Part shown: positions 59,657 through 64,000 of the stretch, piece by piece | Layout of the letters: every line of letters begins with the position of its first letter | Numbering within the stretch: position 1 is the first letter of the stretch | Assembly: GCF_019049245.1 (NCBI RefSeq) | Contig: NZ_JAGMUK010000183.1 | Location: 237,623-301,622 of the forward strand | Length of the DNA: 64,000 nucleotides | Origin: Streptomyces sp. AC555_RSS877 | GTDB taxonomy: Bacteria; Actinomycetota; Actinomycetes; Streptomycetales; Streptomycetaceae | Direction: 5' to 3' | Program-made: the position numbers and the translations under genes | Notes under the pieces: generated by a model | Database searches by the model: none | The model's input: the letters and a program-made list of their open reading frames with translations, nothing else | What the model was told of the DNA's origin: nothing

Positions 59657-61609
59657 ATGGCCACCACCGAACACCCCCCGCCCAGTCCTCTGCGCTCCTG
59701 GATGCTGGAAGGCCTGACCGACATGGGCAAGGGCGGCGGCCCCCAGGGCCCGCACGCCACACGCGAACCCGCGCACATGGGCCGGCGCTGGTGGCGGGTC
59801 ATGTGCCTCACCGGCGTCGACTACTTCTCGACCCTCGGCTACCAGCCGGGCATCGCGGCCCTCGCAGCCGGCCTGCTGTCTCCCGTGGCGACCATCGTGC
59901 TGGTGATCGTCACCCTCGCGGGCGCCCTGCCCGTGTACCGGAGAGTGGCCGAGGAGAGCCCCCGGGGCGAAGGCTCGATCGCGATGCTGGAGCGGCTGCT
60001 GTCCTTCTGGAAGGGCAAGCTGTTCGTCCTGACCCTGCTCGGCTTCGCCGCGACCGACTTCCTGATCACCATCACGCTGTCGGCGGCGGACGCCTCGACC
60101 CACCTCGTCGAGAACCCGCACCTGACCGGCACCCTGCACGACAAGCAACTCCTGATCACACTGATCCTCGTGGCGCTTCTGGGCGCGGTGTTCCTCAAGG
60201 GCTTCCTCGAGGCGATCGGCGTCGCGGTCGTCCTGGTCGGCGCCTACCTGGCGCTGAACCTCGTCGTCGTGTTCGTCGGCCTGTGGCACGTCGTCACGGC
60301 CGGACACGTGGTCACCGCCTGGTCCAGCGCCCTGACCGCCGAGCACGGCAACGTCCTCGCCATGGTCGGCGTGGCCCTGCTGGTCTTCCCCAAACTCGCC
60401 CTCGGTCTCTCCGGTTTCGAGACCGGCGTGGCGGTCATGCCCCACGTCCAGGGCGACCCGGACGACACGGACGAGCGGCCGGCCGGCCGGATCCGCGACA
60501 CGAAGAAGCTGCTCACCACCGCCGCCCTGGTCATGAGCGCCTTCCTGATCGCCACCAGCTTCATCACCACGCTGCTGATCCCGGAGAAGGAGTTCGAGCC
60601 GGGCGGCCAGGCGAACGGACGCGCCCTGGCGTTCCTCGCGCACGAGTACCTGGGCAGCGCCTTCGGCACGGTCTACGACGTCTCGACCATCGCCATCCTC
60701 TGGTTCGCCGGCGCCTCCGCGATGGCCGGGCTCCTCAACCTGATGCCCCGCTACCTGCCCCGCTACGGCATGGCCCCGCACTGGGCCCGCGCGGTGCGTC
60801 CGATGGTCATCGTCTTCACCCTCGTCGCCTTCCTCGTCACGTGGATCTTCGACGCGAGCGTCGACGCGCAGGGCGGCGCCTACGCCACCGGTGTACTGGT
60901 GCTGATCAGCTCAGCGGCGATCGCGGTGACGATCGCCGCCCACAAGGCCGGCCAGCGGAACCGGACCGTCGCCTTCGCCGTGATCTCGGCGGTCTTCCTC
61001 TACACGACCGTCATGAACGTCATCGAACGACCCGACGGCGTGAAGATCGGCGCCTGCTTCATCGCCGGCATCATCCTGGTCTCCCTGCTGTCCCGGCTGG
61101 CCCGCGCCTTCGAACTGCGGGTGACCGGCGTGACGCTGGACGACATGGCGGGACGATTCATCCGGGACATGGCCAGCCGCAAGATCCGGTTCATCGCCAA
61201 CGAACCCGACCGGCGGGACAAGGCCGAGTACCGCGACAAGATCGAGCAGATCCGGGAGGACAACGACATCCCCGGAGAGGACTTCGTCTTCGTCGAGGTC
61301 ACGGTCCTGGACCCGTCCGAGTTCGAGACGGGTCTGACCGTACGCGGCGAGGTCCTGCACGACCGCTACCGCGTCCTGACCCTGGAGTCCTCCTCCATAC
61401 CGAACGCACTGGCCGCCCTGCTCCTGCACGTCCGCGACTCGACCGGCTGCACCCCGCACATCTACTTCGAGTGGACCGAGGGCAACCCCTTCGCCAACTT
61501 CCTGCGCTTCTTCCTCTTCGGCCAGGGCGAGGTCGCCCCGGTCACCCGGGAGGTCCTGCGCGAGGCGGAACCGGACCGGCCCCGCCGGCCGCGCGTCCAC
61601 ACCGGCTGA
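59657..61609 (+). CDS. APC-superfamily permease (large, with cytosolic C-domain)
   Basis: 650-aa membrane protein with 12 predicted TM (about 50-500) and a cytosolic C-domain (about 510-650). Core LTGVDYFSTLGYQPGIAAL and GLSGFETGVAVMPHVQG are typical of APC permeases; the C-domain begins FELRVTGVTLDDMAGRFIRDMASRKIRFI. Amino acid, or K+-like substrate is possible. ATG 59657 follows AGGAGCACG. Confidence 0.87.
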   Translation: MATTEHPPPSPLRSWMLEGLTDMGKGGGPQGPHATREPAHMGRRWWRVMCLTGVDYFSTLGYQPGIAALAAGLLSPVATIVLVIVTLAGALPVYRRVAEESPRGEGSIAMLERLLSFWKGKLFVLTLLGFAATDFLITITLSAADASTHLVENPHLTGTLHDKQLLITLILVALLGAVFLKGFLEAIGVAVVLVGAYLALNLVVVFVGLWHVVTAGHVVTAWSSALTAEHGNVLAMVGVALLVFPKLALGLSGFETGVAVMPHVQGDPDDTDERPAGRIRDTKKLLTTAALVMSAFLIATSFITTLLIPEKEFEPGGQANGRALAFLAHEYLGSAFGTVYDVSTIAILWFAGASAMAGLLNLMPRYLPRYGMAPHWARAVRPMVIVFTLVAFLVTWIFDASVDAQGGAYATGVLVLISSAAIAVTIAAHKAGQRNRTVAFAVISAVFLYTTVMNVIERPDGVKIGACFIAGIILVSLLSRLARAFELRVTGVTLDDMAGRFIRDMASRKIRFIANEPDRRDKAEYRDKIEQIREDNDIPGEDFVFVEVTVLDPSEFETGLTVRGEVLHDRYRVLTLESSSIPNALAALLLHVRDSTGCTPHIYFEWTEGNPFANFLRFFLFGQGEVAPVTREVLREAEPDRPRRPRVHTG

Positions 61610-61684
61610 GCGCGCCACCACCCCGCCCTCGCCGCGCCCCGCCCCACCTCCACGACCCACCGTTCACGGCCCTATCGTGACCGC

Positions 61685-62080
61685 ATGCAGTCCTACACGA
61701 TCGGCCAGGCAGCCAGGCTGCTCGGCGTGAGCCCCGACACCGCGCGCCGCTGGGCGGACGCCGGCCGGGTGGCGACCCACCGCGACGACAGCGGGCGACG
61801 GCTCGTCGACGGGCGGGACCTGGCCGCGTTCTCGGTGGAGCTGGCCAAGGCCGCGAACACCGACGAGGACACGCCGTACACCTCCGCCCGCAACGCCTTC
61901 CCCGGCATCGTCACCGCCATCAAGCTGGGCGACGTCGCCGCCCAGGTCGAGATCCAGGCCGGCCCGCACCGGCTCGTCTCCCTGCTGACCCGCGAAGCCG
62001 TCGAGGAACTGGGCCTGGAGGTCGGCATGGAGGCGACGGCCCGCGTCAAGTCGACGAATGTACACATCGACCGCGCCTGA
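61685..62080 (+). CDS. HTH-TOBE molybdate-binding regulator
   Basis: 131-aa protein: N-terminal MerR/excisionase-type HTH (SYTIGQAARLLGVSPDTARRWADAGRVATHR) fused to a TOBE/molbindin domain (about 65-131, ARNAFPGIVTAIKLGDVAAQVEIQAG; VTREAVEELGLEVGMEATARVKSTNVHI). It is a compact ModE analogue, expected to bind molybdate and regulate the modABC operon 170 bp downstream. ATG 61685. Confidence 0.9.
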   Translation: MQSYTIGQAARLLGVSPDTARRWADAGRVATHRDDSGRRLVDGRDLAAFSVELAKAANTDEDTPYTSARNAFPGIVTAIKLGDVAAQVEIQAGPHRLVSLLTREAVEELGLEVGMEATARVKSTNVHIDRA

Positions 62081-62250
62081 GGCTCCTCTCGGCGCTCCGT
62101 CCGTACAAGCGCACATGCCACCCTGTACGAGTCCCACCCAGGCTCATGCGATGCCACAGCTGACTTATGCCTCGCACATGCGGAAGTATGATCGGCACAC
62201 CGGAAGGGTCCGACGGGCTCTTCTCAGGCAGACGAGGGAGTGGCCCCGTG

Positions 62251-63081
62251 ATGACCCGTTCCGTGCGCCGGACCCGCCGGACCCCCCGGACCCTGCGGGC
62301 GGTCGGCGCCGGAGCCGCCGCGCTGATGACCCTGAGCGCGTGCTCCTCGTCCGGCTCATCCGAGGCGGACTCGGGCACGGCCGGATCCGGCTCCTCCGCG
62401 AAGCTCTCCGGCACGGTGACCGTCTTCGCCGCCGCCTCGCTCCAGGAGAGCTTCACGACGCTGGGCAAGCGGTTCGAGAAGGAGCACCCGGGCACGAAGG
62501 TCACCTTCAGCTTCGGCGGCAGCGACACCCTCGCCGCGAACATCACGGGCGGCGCCCCGGCCGACGTGTTCGCCGCCGCGAGCGCCAAGACCATGGCGAT
62601 CGTGACGGCCGAGCAGGACGCGGTCGGCGCGCCCGCCACCTTCGTCCGCAACCAGCTGGAGATCGCCACGCTGCCGGGCAACCCCGACAAGGTCACCTCC
62701 CTCAAGGACCTCACGAAGTCCGGCCTGAAGGTCGTCCTGTGCGACAAGACGGTGCCGTGCGGCTCCGCCGCCCAGACGGCCCTGGAGAGCGCCGGCCTCG
62801 AGCTCACGCCGGTCTCCTACGAGCAGGACGTCAAGAGCGCCCTCACCAAGGTCGAGCTGAAGGAGGCCGACGCCGCCGTCGTCTACAAGACGGACGTGAA
62901 GGCCGCCGGTGACAAGGTGGCGGGCGTGGCCTTCCCCGAGTCGGCGAAGGCCGTCAACGACTACCCGATCGCCCTCCTCAAGAACGCGCCGAACCCCGCC
63001 GTCGCCAAGGCCTTCATCCAACTGGTGCAGTCCGCGGAGGGCCAGAAGGTCCTGACCGGGGCCGGATTCCTCACGCCATGA
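62251..63081 (+). CDS. modA: Molybdate-binding lipoprotein
   Basis: 276-aa lipoprotein, lipobox LSAC (Cys about residue 31), ModA fold: VFAAASLQESFTTLGKRFEKEHPG, SFGGSDTLAANITGGAPADVFAAAS, PCGSAAQTALESAG. GTG 62248 or ATG 62251 follow GAGGGAG. Overlaps modB by 4 bp. Extracellular capture of molybdate/tungstate. Confidence 0.94.
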   Translation: MTRSVRRTRRTPRTLRAVGAGAAALMTLSACSSSGSSEADSGTAGSGSSAKLSGTVTVFAAASLQESFTTLGKRFEKEHPGTKVTFSFGGSDTLAANITGGAPADVFAAASAKTMAIVTAEQDAVGAPATFVRNQLEIATLPGNPDKVTSLKDLTKSGLKVVLCDKTVPCGSAAQTALESAGLELTPVSYEQDVKSALTKVELKEADAAVVYKTDVKAAGDKVAGVAFPESAKAVNDYPIALLKNAPNPAVAKAFIQLVQSAEGQKVLTGAGFLTP

Positions 63082-63935
63082 CCGGACCCGGCAAGGACAA
63101 GGCCGAGGCCGTCGCCCTGGAGGGCCGACGGCGCCGGCCTCTCCGTGCGGGTCCCCGCCGAGGCGTGCCCCTCCCTCTCCTCGTGCCCGCCCTGGCAGGG
63201 CTGGCGTTCCTGCTCCTCCCACTGGTCGCCCTGCTCGTACGAGCCCCCTGGCGCAGCCTCCCCGAGCAGCTGACCAGCGCGGAGGTCTGGGAGGCCCTCC
63301 GTCTGTCCCTGGTGTGCGCCACGGCGGCGACCGCGCTGAGCCTGGTCGTCGGTGTCCCCCTGGCCTGGCTGCTGGCCCGCGCCGACTTCCCCGGCCGCGG
63401 CCTGGTCCGCGCCCTGGTGACCCTGCCCCTCGTCCTGCCCCCGGTGGTCGGCGGCGTGGCACTGCTGCTCGCCCTCGGCCGCAACGGCGTGGTCGGGCAG
63501 TGGCTGGACTCCTGGTTCGGGCTCACCCTCCCGTTCACCACGACCGGCGTGATCCTCGCCGAGACCTTCGTGGCGATGCCGTTCCTCGTCATCAGCGTCG
63601 AGGGCACCCTGCGCGCCGCCGACCCGCGCTACGAGGAGGCGGCCACCACCCTCGGCGCCTCCCGCTTCACCGCGTTCCGCCGGGTCACGCTGCCGCTGAT
63701 CATGCCGGGCATCGCAGCGGGCAGCGTCCTCGCCTGGGCACGAGCCCTCGGCGAGTTCGGGGCCACGATCACCTTCGCGGGCAACTTCCCGGGTCGTACC
63801 CAGACCATGCCGCTCGCGGTCTACCTGGCCCTCCAGAACGACCCGGCGGCCGCCATCGCCCTCAGCCTGGTCCTGCTGGCGGTGTCGATCGCGGTCCTGG
63901 CAGGCCTGCGCGACCGCTGGATGACCCCCTCATGA
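63078..63935 (+). CDS. modB: Molybdate ABC transporter permease
   Basis: 285-aa inner-membrane permease with the EAA loop EEAATTLGASRFTAFRRVTLPL and the ALGEFGATITFAGN region typical of ModB. Overlaps modA stop and modC start by 4 bp each (ATGA), so modABC is translationally coupled. Confidence 0.95.
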   Translation: MTGPGKDKAEAVALEGRRRRPLRAGPRRGVPLPLLVPALAGLAFLLLPLVALLVRAPWRSLPEQLTSAEVWEALRLSLVCATAATALSLVVGVPLAWLLARADFPGRGLVRALVTLPLVLPPVVGGVALLLALGRNGVVGQWLDSWFGLTLPFTTTGVILAETFVAMPFLVISVEGTLRAADPRYEEAATTLGASRFTAFRRVTLPLIMPGIAAGSVLAWARALGEFGATITFAGNFPGRTQTMPLAVYLALQNDPAAAIALSLVLLAVSIAVLAGLRDRWMTPS

Positions 63936-64000
63936 CTCTCACCGAGCCCGCCTCCCCACCCTGCCCGGCCGGCGCAACCAACCACACCACCCACCCCGCC
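63932..64000 (+). CDS. modC: modC start (ATPase), continues beyond window
   Basis: First 23 codons (MTLTEPASPPCPAGATNHT) from ATG 63932 overlapping the modB stop. The ATPase domain lies outside the window; the assignment rests on operon position. Confidence 0.75.
   Translation, partial: MTLTEPASPPCPAGATNHTTHPA

Overview
The window is a 64 kb piece of chromosome from a high-GC actinobacterium, almost certainly a Streptomyces. The evidence is very high third-position GC, many GTG starts, a third (divergent) EF-Tu gene, a His-rich CDF transporter beside an ArsR regulator, many MarR-sized regulators paired with export or oxidoreductase genes, and short intergenic repeats typical of the genus. 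From memory, the gene order (tuf3, thiolase/HxlR, uppP, ung, fabG pair) resembles the part of the S. coelicolor chromosome around SCO1320-SCO1346; no comparison was run. No rRNA, tRNA, CRISPR array, prophage or complete IS was seen.

Layout. 1-1.9 kb: end of a cobalamin-riboswitch-controlled BtuCDF-type ABC importer (minus strand). 2.0-8.6 kb: CoA-binding protein, pobA, ArsR/CDF metal-efflux pair, YbaK, XRE-cupin regulator, acyltransferase, gamma-carbonic-anhydrase-like protein, DedA. 8.8-14.3 kb: a 227-bp MITE-like element at the stop codon of a zinc-finger/ricin-lectin membrane protein gene, a decayed galU, a thioesterase-like protein, and two tandem paralogous membrane-anchored proteins. 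14.4-25.9 kb: spermidine-synthase-like protein, tuf3, TVP38-like protein, thiolase with divergent HxlR regulator (second MITE copy at its stop codon), uppP, AI-2E transporter, SnoaL-like protein, a second-type Lnt, an oxidoreductase and a DinB/mycothiol transferase. 26-36 kb: lipoprotein, ung, peptide-type binding protein, two SDR genes in an operon, an excalibur protein, a DUF3037/HipA-like kinase pair, a Tat-secreted protein, a Rieske lipoprotein and an isochorismatase-like protein. 36-50 kb: small regulator/transporter/oxidoreductase modules (PPOX, LysR-EamA, MocR-PNPOx-PaiB, two more EamA, ClpN-only protein, PadR, PhzF, CPBP, GCS2). 51.3-59.1 kb: a xylan-utilisation locus (LacI regulator, GH10 xylanase, complete sugar ABC importer, GH43) with shared CGAAA-N-TTTCG operators. 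59.6-64 kb: an APC permease and the start of a molybdate operon (HTH-TOBE regulator, modA, modB, start of modC).

The most unusual signal is not a gene. Two copies of one MITE-like family and one member of an unrelated family each sit exactly on the CTAG formed by the stop codon of a gene (NNC TAG), in three of three intact cases. A fourth, minimal hairpin made of the first family's inverted repeats lies in the 3' region of another gene. This suggests elements that target the rare CTAG tetramer at stop codons without harming the host gene and may act as terminators. Other leads are the DUF3037/HipA pair, the sigma-like/zinc-finger/ricin fusion, and several perfect palindromes that predict operators.
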